Shown: positions 9,101 to 14,915 of the stretch, in pieces | How positions within the stretch are numbered: the stretch's first letter is position 1 | Layout of the letters: the number at the start of each line of letters is the position of its first letter | Source: an uncultured Eubacteriales bacterium | GTDB lineage: Bacteria > Bacillota > Clostridia > UBA1381 | Direction: 5' to 3' | DNA: 29,190 nt | NCBI GenBank assembly: GCA_905199755.1 | Contig: CAJKHT010000032.1 | Span: forward strand, 1 to 29,190 | Position numbers and translations under genes: made by a program | Notes under the pieces: generated by a model | The model's database searches: none | Seen by the model: only the letters and a program-made list of their open reading frames with translations | What the model was told of the DNA's origin: nothing

Positions 9101-9748
9101 GTCACGGAAATGAAAAGAATGAAAAGCAGTCACAGCGGCTACAGCGCTGATTACTCGATGATTCCGAAGCCGCGATTTGCCGAAACGGCGGAGGCGGCGA
9201 ACGAAATAGGCACGGCGCATCATCAGATTATGGCATATATACGTCTTAAGCAGGGCATGGACGAGAAGTATATTTTATCCGAAGCGCAGAGAATACGTGA
9301 AACGGGACAGATAAGCGCCGAGGACGAGAAAAATATCAATGCCGGCTTTATAGGCGGATTTTTCCGAACGGAGCTTGGCAAACGCATGACTGCGGCATAT
9401 GAAAACGGTACTCTTATGCGCGAGGCGCCGTTTGAGATTTCGATAAGTCCGAATGAATACGATTCCTCCGTGGGCTGCGATGTCTGCGGTGATGAGATAA
9501 TTGTTCAGGGTGCGATAGACTGCTGTTTTGAAGAGGACGGCGGATTTGTGCTTACGGACTATAAAACCGACAGATTTAAGGGAGATATAAACGATACTGC
9601 CGAGGTTGACGGTTTTGTTGAGAGCAAAAGGGAAGAATATGCGGTTCAGCTTGATTTGTACAAGCGCGCAATAGAGAAAATAACGGGAAAGACCGTTAAG
9701 GAAAAATATTTGTATTTGTTTTCCGTTAATAAAGCGGTAAAAATGTAA
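6140..9748 (+). CDS. addA: AddA, helicase-nuclease subunit
   Basis: The 1202-residue product has the complete UvrD/superfamily 1 helicase set: Walker A AAAGSGKTA (K28, T29), Walker B with DEYQD at 422-426, GDLKQSIYRFRGGDP, TIHKSKGLEFPVVF (motif V region) and RRLYVALTRPKEKL (motif VI). A C-terminal RecB-like nuclease domain follows, with GAID and TDYKTDR (D1140, K1142). It is therefore the active helicase and one of the two nucleases of AddAB; AddB carries the second nuclease. GGAG lies eight bases before the ATG, within the end of addB. The length and domain order are normal for Firmicutes AddA. A small membrane protein gene follows after 17 bp. Confidence 0.97.
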   Translation: MNWTADQQKAITQNGSDILVSAAAGSGKTAVLVERIIRKLLDEKNPMDIDRMLVVTFTEAAASEMKEKIVRALQNSGTERARMQLKLIGGADITTIDAFCLRCVRNNFHNIGIDPNFGICDKAEAELLKEEACETLFNGLYASEDEEEKERFIRITRMYSSNRNDYPLRELILCVYRFIQSFAEPEKWLDEKAAMYDTSDGKFFESVWVRDITETCKSTGEAYEKKYARLLEDMAAQYGINAPYDELVKDFPICSGDGHSMFEVWGKLWNAVILAKTAAQRLYASCDGSESLREMFDAAYIACGECFTSSYFPTFKKTKAVSENESWDSFSSEYRALTKEFKKAAQLVPTDADCTERQFAELSQTVNDIVWLVKKFTGIYMPMKEKKNAYEFSDVEHMTHTLFQIEDIQNVYRDKYDEILIDEYQDTNGLQDSIFRLISKNNIFMVGDLKQSIYRFRGGDPFIFKEKNARYSNGDGGVKIALSENFRSRLEILRSVNSVFGCVMSDSVGDVVYEGGERLNRINDYYTENGCNHKSEFHLIPILRDSDDSAENSEITETVNAQAEAAYIAKEIKRLIDEKYQVMSGTDENGAPVYRDIKSRDIAILSSSVRNVGDIYTEELAKQGISAYIESEGYFDRREISLMLSVLSVINNNRQDIPLIAVMRSPIGGFTDNELASIRINSRSGSFYDAVKNSRGLNETLLNKCKAFIKRLDRWRDYMKYKSVAGLLWTLYEETGFYDFMGALEGGEEAQANLRLLYERAKQYEETGFKGLFNFIKYTERIKERSEDIGSAKIIGENHDVVRIMTIHKSKGLEFPVVFVAGAGKRSRTSGGTDSVSRLNLHKDAGFGMMYVNPDESFYSETIAYDYVKKLGIREQQSENLRRLYVALTRPKEKLIVTAVMKFKDENAYKERLEEWKDSVHDGKMDEETAVKASGFYDWLIPAVLNDTQNWEFKSVKGSVMYSEDICDILNYRYPYADCCRLPSKTTVTEMKRMKSSHSGYSADYSMIPKPRFAETAEAANEIGTAHHQIMAYIRLKQGMDEKYILSEAQRIRETGQISAEDEKNINAGFIGGFFRTELGKRMTAAYENGTLMREAPFEISISPNEYDSSVGCDVCGDEIIVQGAIDCCFEEDGGFVLTDYKTDRFKGDINDTAEVDGFVESKREEYAVQLDLYKRAIEKITGKTVKEKYLYLFSVNKAVKM

Positions 9749-9765
9749 TCCGGGAGTGATTTTTC

Positions 9766-10122
9766 ATGAAAAGCAGAGAATATGTCGGAGGAAACGGCAC
9801 AAGAAGAAAGTATAAAAAGCTTATTATGACGCTGTGCATAATTGCGGCGGTGTTTTTAGCCGCTGTGGGCATTATAGGGATTATTGCCGGGAGCGGCGGC
9901 GCGGAGCGTGAAAGGATTTCCGCCGCCGTTTCCGAAAATACGGAGCTTAAACAGCAGATAAGAGATTTGCAAAATAAGGTTGATGAGCTTAACAGCGAGG
10001 TGGAGCGGCTGAATGAGGAGCTTGAAAAGCGTCCGACACCGACACCCGTGCCGACGCTGCCCGGCAAGTCGCCCTCGCCCTCGCCGGCAGCGCAGACAGT
10101 ACCCCGTGCAAATGTGCGGTAA
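9766..10122 (+). CDS. Small membrane-anchored coiled-coil protein
   Basis: I do not recognise a named family. The 118 residues show a basic N-terminus (residues 1-18), one membrane segment (about 20-41, LIMTLCIIAAVFLAAVGIIGIIAG), a heptad-like coiled coil (about 48-88, with ENTELKQQIRDLQNKVDELN) and a Pro/Thr/Ser-rich tail (TPTPVPTLPGKSPSPSP). This resembles a bitopic DivIC/FtsL-like arrangement with the bulk outside the cell, but the resemblance is architectural only. GGGAG precedes the ATG. It lies 17 bp behind addA and is probably in the same transcript, which ends at the hairpin at 10138-10183. No link to DNA repair can be seen in the protein. Confidence 0.7.
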   Translation: MKSREYVGGNGTRRKYKKLIMTLCIIAAVFLAAVGIIGIIAGSGGAERERISAAVSENTELKQQIRDLQNKVDELNSEVERLNEELEKRPTPTPVPTLPGKSPSPSPAAQTVPRANVR

Positions 10123-10137
10123 AAAATGCCTGTTATT

Positions 10138-10183
10138 GTCAATACAAAACAAAAATATGATTATATTTTTGTTTTGTATTGAC
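10138..10183 (+). terminator. Perfect 21-bp inverted repeat, terminator overlapping the tRNA promoter
   Basis: Positions 10138-10158 and 10163-10183 are exact reverse complements with a GATT loop. The stem is AT-rich with a T-rich 3' arm, fitting a bidirectional terminator for the addBA transcript. The last bases of the right arm (TTGAC) are also the -35 box of the following tRNA promoter. Confidence 0.7.
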
Positions 10184-10207
10184 ATTCAAAGTAATATTTG
10201 TTATAAT
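10179..10207 (+). promoter_or_regulatory. Consensus promoter of tRNA-Leu(UAG)
   Basis: TTGACA (10179-10184) and TATAAT (10202-10207) are both perfect and are 17 bp apart. The tRNA starts 22 bases after the -10. Confidence 0.85.
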
Positions 10208-10229
10208 ACCATAGATACAGTTAAATAAC

Positions 10230-10313
10230 GCACCTGTGGCGGAATTGGCAGACGCGCCAGACTTAGGATCTGGTGTCCCCGACGTGAAGGTTCAAGTCCT
10301 TTCAGGTGCACCA
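10230..10313 (+). tRNA. tRNA-Leu (anticodon UAG)
   Basis: The acceptor stem GCACCTG (10230-10236) pairs with CAGGTGC (10303-10309), followed by discriminator A and an encoded CCA. The anticodon stem CCAGA/TCTGG holds the loop CTTAGGA, giving anticodon TAG at 10264-10266, which reads CUN leucine codons. The long variable arm (GTGTCCCCGACGTGA region) and the AATTGGCAGACG D-loop are typical of type II leucine tRNAs. It appears to be transcribed alone. Confidence 0.96.
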
Positions 10314-10315
10314 CA

Positions 10316-10355
10316 GAACAGGACAAATCGCACAAATACGCGGTTTGTCCTGCTC
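10316..10355 (+). terminator. Hairpin after tRNA-Leu(UAG)
   Basis: A 16-bp stem (10316-10331 with 10340-10355) with one mismatch and one wobble starts two bases after the CCA end. The tail after it is TATTT, a weak U tract. It probably ends the tRNA transcript or guides 3' processing. Confidence 0.5.
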
Positions 10356-10427
10356 TATTTAACGCTCACCCACGAAAAAACCACGATTTTTTTAGTAAGT
10401 GAATATCTTGTGTATATTAATCATTGC

Positions 10428-10457
10428 AAAAAGCCGGATTAAATAATCCGGCTTTTT
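10428..10457. terminator. Bidirectional terminator of the HTH gene
   Basis: AAAAAGCCGGATT (10428-10440) and AATCCGGCTTTTT (10445-10457) form a perfect 13-bp stem with an AAAT loop. The minus-strand stop codon of the HTH gene (10439-10441) falls at the top of the stem. A and T tracts on both sides let it work in both directions. Confidence 0.75.
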
Positions 10458-10678
10458 ACGTTCTCGGATTTTTTACTGTTTGGGACATACTCTATCAAGT
10501 CAGCCACGCTGCAATCCAACGCTTCACAAATTTTATCTATATGTTCAATATTTATTCTGTCAATAAACTCATGATACATTTGATTTATTGTGTTTGGTCG
10601 AATTCCTGTTATATCTGCTAAATATCGCTGTGTCCATTTTCGTTCTCCGAGAAGCTTTGACAGATGTATTCTTATCAT
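10439..10678 (-). CDS. Cro/C1-type HTH transcriptional regulator
   Basis: The 79-residue protein is little more than a DNA-binding domain. The helix-turn-helix region covers about residues 14-45 (QRYLADITGIRPNTINQMY), followed by the IEHIDKICEALDCSVADLIEYVP segment that ends most small XRE-family domains. There is no oligomerisation or peptidase domain. GAGGTG lies six bases before the ATG. A perfect 14-bp inverted repeat sits just upstream at 10691-10725, so the protein probably represses its own gene. It is a single-gene unit between the tRNA-Leu terminator and the BlaI region. Such genes are common single regulators; no toxin or phage gene is beside it. The target beyond self-control is unknown. 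Confidence 0.85.
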   Translation of the reverse strand: MIRIHLSKLLGERKWTQRYLADITGIRPNTINQMYHEFIDRINIEHIDKICEALDCSVADLIEYVPNSKKSENVKSRII

Positions 10679-10690
10679 CTATTACACCTC

Positions 10691-10725
10691 GGATATATAA
10701 TATCACTTAACGATATTATATATCC
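10691..10725 (-). promoter_or_regulatory. Inverted-repeat operator/promoter of the HTH gene
   Basis: GGATATATAATATC (10691-10704) is repeated exactly in inverse at 10712-10725 with a 7-bp spacer. TATAAT-like -10 candidates lie inside the arms on the minus strand. It ends directly at the ribosome binding site of the HTH gene. Size, symmetry and place fit an autoregulatory operator; binding is inferred. Confidence 0.55.
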
Positions 10726-11034
10726 ATATTTTGATATTACACCTGCTCAGGTTGCCGGATTAAAATATTCTAAGCGACAACAAAATTCTTTGTTACTCGT
10801 ATCCTGATTTTCGCTTAGTTAATACTCAAATGGTCGCTCTGTGATTTGTCATAGGGCGTGCCTTGGCACGTTCATTTTTAATGCCACAGCGGTTATTATT
10901 AACCATTTCATATCATCACCTCTCTGATTGCGAATACCGATTTTCGCAATAGATTTATGTCAAGTTTATCAAAAATCACAGAGGATGCGGCAAGAGCAAA
11001 TTCTGTTTGAGATATATAAATTTACAAAAAGGAC
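10726..11034. other. Non-coding gap with several inverted repeats
   Basis: This gap of about 300 bases between the HTH operator and the blaI promoter has no normal-size gene. It holds CTAAGCGA (10770-10777) inverted at 10811-10818, a CGTGCC/GGCACG hairpin near 10857-10870, ATTGCGAA (10927-10934) inverted at 10943-10950, a minus-strand TTGACA at 10958-10963 without a clear -10, and a possible 20-codon minus-strand frame. The arrangement looks like a regulated minus-strand transcript with RNA structure leading towards the HTH gene. That reading is tentative. Confidence 0.35.
10849..10911 (-). CDS. Possible 20-residue peptide
   Basis: A minus-strand frame reads MKWLIITAVALKMNVPRHAL and stops. 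GAGGTGA lies about eight bases before its ATG, a good ribosome binding site. A short hydrophobic start (WLIITAVAL) is followed by a basic end. A TTGACA and an 8-bp inverted repeat lie further upstream. It could be a leader peptide, a small membrane peptide or the remnant of a longer gene. Frames this short arise by chance, so the support rests on the binding site alone. Confidence 0.25.
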   Translation of the reverse strand: MKWLIITAVALKMNVPRHAL

Positions 11035-11072
11035 TTGACAAGATATGTCTGATGTGGTAGACTATATATGTC
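11035..11072 (+). promoter_or_regulatory. Promoter and probable operator of the blaI-M56 operon
   Basis: TTGACA (11035-11040) lies 17 bp before TAGACT (11058-11063). Two dyads cover it: GACA-N5-TGTC (11037-11049), over the -35 and spacer, and GAC-N7-GTC (11060-11072), over the -10 and start site. BlaI/MecI repressors bind short TACA/TGTA-type dyads at such places, so these are the likely operators for the first gene product. Confidence 0.55.
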
Positions 11073-11104
11073 GACAGAAGTAGAATGAGTTGGAGGTATA
11101 CCTT

Positions 11105-11485
11105 ATGACAAATATCAATATAGGTGAAGCGGAGCTTGAAATTATGAAAGTTGTATGGAAAGCGGATGAGCCGATAGGTTCGGCGGCAATCGGAAAAGCC
11201 GTTGAAGAAAAAGGCTGGAAACGCACAACAATTGCCACATTTCTTGCAAGGCTTGTTGAAAAGGGTGCGCTGTCTGCCGAAAGGCGCGGCAAAGCGTGGT
11301 ATTACACACCGATTTTGACGGCGAAAGAGTATAAAAAATCTCAGGTGAAAAGCCTTATAAAAAATCTGTTTGACGGCTCTGCCGAAAATCTGGTAGCCGC
11401 ACTTTTTGAGGAGGAACAGTTTTCGGATAAGGATATACGGGAGCTGAAAGCTATTTTTGAGGATAAGGAGGGACAAAATCGATGA
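11105..11485 (+). CDS. BlaI/MecI family repressor
   Basis: The 126-residue protein is a penicillinase-repressor family winged-helix protein. The N-terminal part contains GEAELEIMKVVWKADEPIG, then the recognition region EKGWKRTTIATFLARLVEKGAL, the wing ERRGKAWYYTPILTAKEY and a C-terminal dimerisation segment with KSLIKNLFDGSAENLVAALFEEEQFSDKDI. In this family the paired M56 protease relieves repression, directly or indirectly, by cutting the repressor between the two parts. The ATG at 11105 is preferred because GGAGGT (11092-11097) lies seven bases upstream; an in-frame TTG at 11090 overlaps that site. The stop overlaps the next start in ATGA. No beta-lactamase or penicillin-binding protein gene is adjacent, so the regulated genes are unknown. 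Confidence 0.92.
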   Translation: MTNINIGEAELEIMKVVWKADEPIGSAAIGKAVEEKGWKRTTIATFLARLVEKGALSAERRGKAWYYTPILTAKEYKKSQVKSLIKNLFDGSAENLVAALFEEEQFSDKDIRELKAIFEDKEGQNR

Positions 11486-12954
11486 ACGAAATATTTAAAG
11501 CTGTTTTCATAACATCGCTTGCCGGCTCTGCCCTTGCGGCGGTTATCAGCCTGTTTCGCCCGATAACAAAAAAGCTTTTCGGGTATTCGTGGCATTATTA
11601 CATATGGCTGTGCGTGCTTTTTGTAATGCTTATGCCGGTACGGTTTGATGTAAAGCCGCAGACGGCACCAAGCTTTGTAACACAAACGGCGCAGACGGAA
11701 CAAACAACTGTCGGCGGACAACCCGAAGCAACCGAAAATATTGCGCAGGCGAATACGGCTCAAAAGCCGCAGCGTTTACAAAAAGCAGCTGCGATATGGG
11801 GCAGAATGATTTATAACCGAATGAATATTTCAGCGTATTTATGGCTTATCGGTGCAATGGCTTTAATACTGTTAAATGCTGTACGGTATATACGGCTGAA
11901 TATTAAAATACGCAAAAACGGCAAAACTGTATTTTGTCCCGAAATCAGTGAGTACACCGACAGGAAAATCAATGTTCGGGTATGGAAAAATATTGCGTCG
12001 CCGTTTATGACAGGTATTTTCAGACCGATGCTGATTTTGCCGGAAACGGAGCTTTCAAAAGAACAATTACATAACATACTGAGCCACGAAATGACGCACT
12101 TTAAGCGGCATGATATTTTATACAAATGGTTTGCCGAATTTGTAAAATGCGTGCATTGGTTTAACCCTATTGCGTGGTATGTTTCGAGGCAGATTGCGGC
12201 AGAGTGTGAAATATCGTGCGATATGGCGGTTACAAAGAATATGTCGGGCAGCGAGGAAATGAGTTATATAAGCACAATTTTATCCCTGCTTCCGACGGGT
12301 AAATCAAAACAGCTTCCGCTTACCACACAAATGGCAAGCAGTAAAAAAATTTTGAAAAGGAGATTTATTATGATTAAGAACAAGAAAACAACAAGCAGAT
12401 TTATGTCGGTCATATCCGCTGTTATTGCCCTTGCTGTGCTTTCGACAACTGTTTTTGCAAGCGGCATATTGTCGGATTTAACAACCGCCGATTACACCGT
12501 TGCGGATAACGGTGAAAAAACAGAGCTTGCAAACGAACCATTGATTGAACAGCCGTTCAGCGATGCCGAGGTTGCCGCCGCAAGAGCGGTTGTGGAAGAA
12601 TATTTTAAAGCTGCAAATGAAAAGGGTACACGGGGAGAGCTGAATACTTTAACTGCATGGCATAATGCACCAAACGTTGTTTTAACCAGCGACAGTGACG
12701 TGATTTTGACTTTAAATGATATTCAATACGATGCTGATGACCCGGAGCGTGAGGGGTATGTCGAATCCGGCAGAGGAAGTGTCAACAATACCTCGGTTGA
12801 CAATGTCATTGTGTTCAGGGTTGACTATAACGTAAGCGTTCCTCAGAACGGAAATGCGGGAGCATACAGCGAGGGCAATTACAGCGACTGGAAAATGATT
12901 TTAATTCGTGACGGCAAGGACGGAAAATGGTTAATTGACGATATGGGATATTAA
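11482..12954 (+). CDS. M56 (BlaR1-type) sensor metalloprotease with DUF4829-like domain
   Basis: The 490-residue protein has membrane segments near residues 7-24, 36-52, 113-133 and 310-328. A cytosolic zinc protease domain lies between the third and fourth, with HEMTH at 202-206 and a downstream E-C-E-I-S-C-D glutamate region, as in BlaR1/MecR1. The outer C-terminal part (about 350-490) is not a penicillin-binding domain: it lacks SxxK/KTG motifs and instead resembles DUF4829, with FSDAEVAAARAVVEEYFKAAN, DNVIVFRVDYNV and SDWKMILIRDGKDGKWLID. The expected scheme is that a signal sensed outside activates the protease, which inactivates the BlaI-type repressor. The start codon overlaps the repressor stop. 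The ligand is unknown. Domain naming is by recalled pattern. Confidence 0.88.
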   Translation: MNEIFKAVFITSLAGSALAAVISLFRPITKKLFGYSWHYYIWLCVLFVMLMPVRFDVKPQTAPSFVTQTAQTEQTTVGGQPEATENIAQANTAQKPQRLQKAAAIWGRMIYNRMNISAYLWLIGAMALILLNAVRYIRLNIKIRKNGKTVFCPEISEYTDRKINVRVWKNIASPFMTGIFRPMLILPETELSKEQLHNILSHEMTHFKRHDILYKWFAEFVKCVHWFNPIAWYVSRQIAAECEISCDMAVTKNMSGSEEMSYISTILSLLPTGKSKQLPLTTQMASSKKILKRRFIMIKNKKTTSRFMSVISAVIALAVLSTTVFASGILSDLTTADYTVADNGEKTELANEPLIEQPFSDAEVAAARAVVEEYFKAANEKGTRGELNTLTAWHNAPNVVLTSDSDVILTLNDIQYDADDPEREGYVESGRGSVNNTSVDNVIVFRVDYNVSVPQNGNAGAYSEGNYSDWKMILIRDGKDGKWLIDDMGY

Positions 12955-12970
12955 AGGGCAGATAAAAGAT

Positions 12971-13014
12971 AAAGAACACGCATATCACCTTAAAGGGTGG
13001 TATGCGTGTTCTTT
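12971..13014. terminator. Terminator between the M56 gene and hydG
   Basis: A 19-bp stem (12971-12989 with 12996-13014), with one G-T wobble and a 6-nt loop, carries TTTT in its 3' arm on the plus strand and a T-rich stretch on the minus strand. It separates the converging M56 and hydG transcripts. Confidence 0.75.
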
Positions 13015-13080
13015 TGTAGTTAATTGAGATATTAAATTTTCCGTTAAGCAGTTGACAAAACCGATTTTCAGATGTATTTT

Positions 13081-14505
13081 TTAAAATCTGAAATCGCGCT
13101 GTCCCTGTTCTATTGCTTTAAGATTTTCGGTGCATATTCTTCTCACGTTATCGTTTGGAATATTTTTAAGCTCCTCGCTTATAACCTTTTCACCGTTTTT
13201 CTTTGTTTCGGGCGCGGCATAATCCATTAAATATTCCTTAAGCGTCATAAGCGCATTTGGCTGACAGCAGTTTTGTATAGCGCCCGATTTCGCAAGCGGC
13301 ATGAAACGGTCGCCCGTTCTGCCCTCTCTGTAACAGGCGGTGCAAAATGACGGAATATACCCCAGCTCCAGCAGCCAGTTTAACACCTCGTCAAGCGTTC
13401 TTGTATCGCTCCGGTCAAACTGTGCGGTATTTTCATCGGGCTTTTCGGGTGTCACATATCCTCCTACCGAGGTTGACGACGCTCCGCTTATCTGCGATAT
13501 ACCCAGCTCCAGTGCGGCTTTTCTGTTCTTTTCGCTTTCCCTTGTTGAAACAATCATGCCCGTGTACGGAACGGCAAGGCGGATAATTGCCACAATTTTA
13601 AGCCATTTTTCATCGGGAACGGCATTTGTGAACGCTCCGGGATCAATATCGTCCGCAGGACAGATTCTCGGCACGCTTATCGTATGCGGTCCTACGTTGA
13701 ACCTCGCCTCCAGATGCTCCGCATGCATCAAAAGACCGCACAGCTCGTATGCATATGTATCGAGTCCGAACAATACGCCGAGTCCGACATCGTCTATGCC
13801 GCCCTCCTGCGCTCTGTCCATTGCTTCGGTGTGCCAGTTGTAGTCATGCTTGGGGCCTGCCGGGTGCAGCTCCTTATAATGCTCCTTGTGATACGTTTCC
13901 TGGAACAGAATATATGTTCCTATTCCCGCATCTTTAAGCTGTCTGTATTCGTCCACCGTCGTTGCGGCAATGTTTACGTTTACACGGCGGATTGCGCCGT
14001 TTTTATGCTTTACCGAATATATCGTCTTTATACAGTCGAGTATGTACGAAAGCGGATTGTTCACGGGGTCCTCGCCGGCTTCGAGCGCAAGGCGCTTATG
14101 CCCCATATCCTGCAATGCGATAACCTCGTTCTTTACGTCCTCCTGCGACAGCTTTTTGCGGCATATATGCTTGTTTTTCACGTGATACGGACAGTACACG
14201 CACGAATTTATGCAGTAATTTGAGAGATACAGCGGCGCAAAGAATACAATTCTCTTACCGTATATTCTGTTTTTTATCTCACGGGCGAGCGCAAACATTT
14301 TCTCGTTTAAGTCCTCCTCCTCGCATGCGAGAAGAACGGACGCCTCACGGTGGGTTATTCCTTTTACCTCCGCCGCTTTTGCTATAATTTTTTCGATAAG
14401 CTCCCTGTCGTTTTTGTGCGCGGCGGCATATTCGAGGGTGCTTAAAATCTCCCCGTGATTGATAAATTCGTCCGCACATGCCGATTTTACATCATACTTG
14501 TACAT
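13081..14505 (-). CDS. hydG: [FeFe]-hydrogenase maturase HydG
   Basis: The 474-residue radical SAM enzyme cleaves tyrosine to supply the CO and cyanide ligands of the hydrogenase H-cluster as an iron-carbonyl-cyanide synthon. It carries the radical SAM cluster motif CX3CX2C (C98, C102, C105) and the HydG-specific C-terminal motif CX2CX22C (C388, C391, C414) for the auxiliary cluster. The latter separates HydG from ThiH, whose overall sequence is similar. Length and spacing match known HydG. AAAGGA (14514-14519) lies eight bases before the ATG. The partner maturases hydE and hydF and the hydrogenase itself are not in the window. The adjacent divergent gene encodes a hydrogenase-associated regulator. 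A distant consensus promoter at 14884-14912 may also feed this gene. Confidence 0.96.
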   Translation of the reverse strand: MYKYDVKSACADEFINHGEILSTLEYAAAHKNDRELIEKIIAKAAEVKGITHREASVLLACEEEDLNEKMFALAREIKNRIYGKRIVFFAPLYLSNYCINSCVYCPYHVKNKHICRKKLSQEDVKNEVIALQDMGHKRLALEAGEDPVNNPLSYILDCIKTIYSVKHKNGAIRRVNVNIAATTVDEYRQLKDAGIGTYILFQETYHKEHYKELHPAGPKHDYNWHTEAMDRAQEGGIDDVGLGVLFGLDTYAYELCGLLMHAEHLEARFNVGPHTISVPRICPADDIDPGAFTNAVPDEKWLKIVAIIRLAVPYTGMIVSTRESEKNRKAALELGISQISGASSTSVGGYVTPEKPDENTAQFDRSDTRTLDEVLNWLLELGYIPSFCTACYREGRTGDRFMPLAKSGAIQNCCQPNALMTLKEYLMDYAAPETKKNGEKVISEELKNIPNDNVRRICTENLKAIEQGQRDFRF

Positions 14506-14523
14506 AATTATAATCCTTTCGTA

Positions 14524-14552
14524 TTGACTTTAATAAATCTTTAATATACAAT
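14524..14552 (+). promoter_or_regulatory. Promoter of the hydrogenase-associated regulator
   Basis: TTGACT (14524-14529) and TACAAT (14547-14552) are 17 bp apart, ending 27 bases before the start codon at 14580. The same 74-bp gap must also hold any proximal minus-strand promoter for hydG; only a weak TTGATG/TAAAGA pair is visible there. Confidence 0.65.
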
Positions 14553-14579
14553 AGTAATATCATCAAAGGAGGGATAGTC

Positions 14580-14825
14580 ATGGAAACAAGACTGGCTTTA
14601 ATAGGAATAATAGTGGAGGACTTAAACTCCACCGAAAAAATAAACGAAACACTGCACGAATATGCACAGTATATCGTCGGCAGAATGGGACTGCCGTATA
14701 AAACCAAAGGCGTGGCAATAATATCGGTAATTATAGACGCGCCCCAAAATGAAATAAGTGCCCTTTCCGGTAAGCTCGGAATGATTCCCGGCGTAAACAG
14801 TAAGGTGCAGTTTACCAAAGCTTAA
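14580..14825 (+). CDS. TM1266-type iron-only hydrogenase system regulator
   Basis: The 81-residue protein matches the small ferredoxin-fold/ACT-like family found beside [FeFe]-hydrogenase maturation genes (TM1266 type). It starts with a family-like strand, RLALIGIIVED, has HEYAQYIVGRMGLPY in the middle and GVAIISVIIDAPQNEISALSGKLGMIPGVNSKV towards the end, a C-terminal beta-alpha-beta typical of NikR/ACT-like domains. The family is proposed to regulate hydrogenase maturation; the ligand is unknown. GGAGGG lies just before the ATG. It is divergent from hydG with a 74-bp gap, which supports a shared role. Confidence 0.85.
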   Translation: METRLALIGIIVEDLNSTEKINETLHEYAQYIVGRMGLPYKTKGVAIISVIIDAPQNEISALSGKLGMIPGVNSKVQFTKA

Positions 14826-14883
14826 TCTTGCTGCTCGGCAGCGGATACTCCGCCCCTCGTCATCAGACATTTTTACTATATTT

Positions 14884-14912
14884 ATTATAATACATTTAAT
14901 GAATTTTGTCAA
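14884..14912 (-). promoter_or_regulatory. Perfect-consensus minus-strand promoter facing the regulator gene
   Basis: On the minus strand TTGACA (14907-14912) and TATAAT (14884-14889) are both perfect with a 17-bp spacer. It begins three bases beyond the rsmF stop codon. The transcript would start near 14877, run antisense through the whole TM1266-type gene and continue into hydG. The gap it lies in (14826-14915) holds no gene and only weak hairpins, such as GCGGA/TCCGC at 14841-14853. Confidence 0.7.
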
Positions 14913-14915
14913 ATT

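Noticed and set aside
10230..10780. tRNA-Leu(UAG) as an integration site for a mobile element
   Set aside because: No integrase is present and the tRNA 3' end is not repeated downstream. An 11-bp direct repeat (10433-10443 and 10754-10764) flanks the HTH gene but is too short and lacks any element hallmarks.
11090..11104. Upstream TTG start for the BlaI-type repressor
   Set aside because: It overlaps the GGAGGT that serves the ATG at 11105, and the ATG start gives the usual family N-terminus.
11482..12954. M56 protein as a beta-lactam receptor (BlaR1/MecR1)
   Set aside because: The outer domain lacks penicillin-binding motifs, so beta-lactam sensing is not supported.
14826..14880. CTGATGA core suggesting a hammerhead ribozyme in the minus-strand leader
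   Set aside because: No GAAA core follows a stem II and the other helices do not form.
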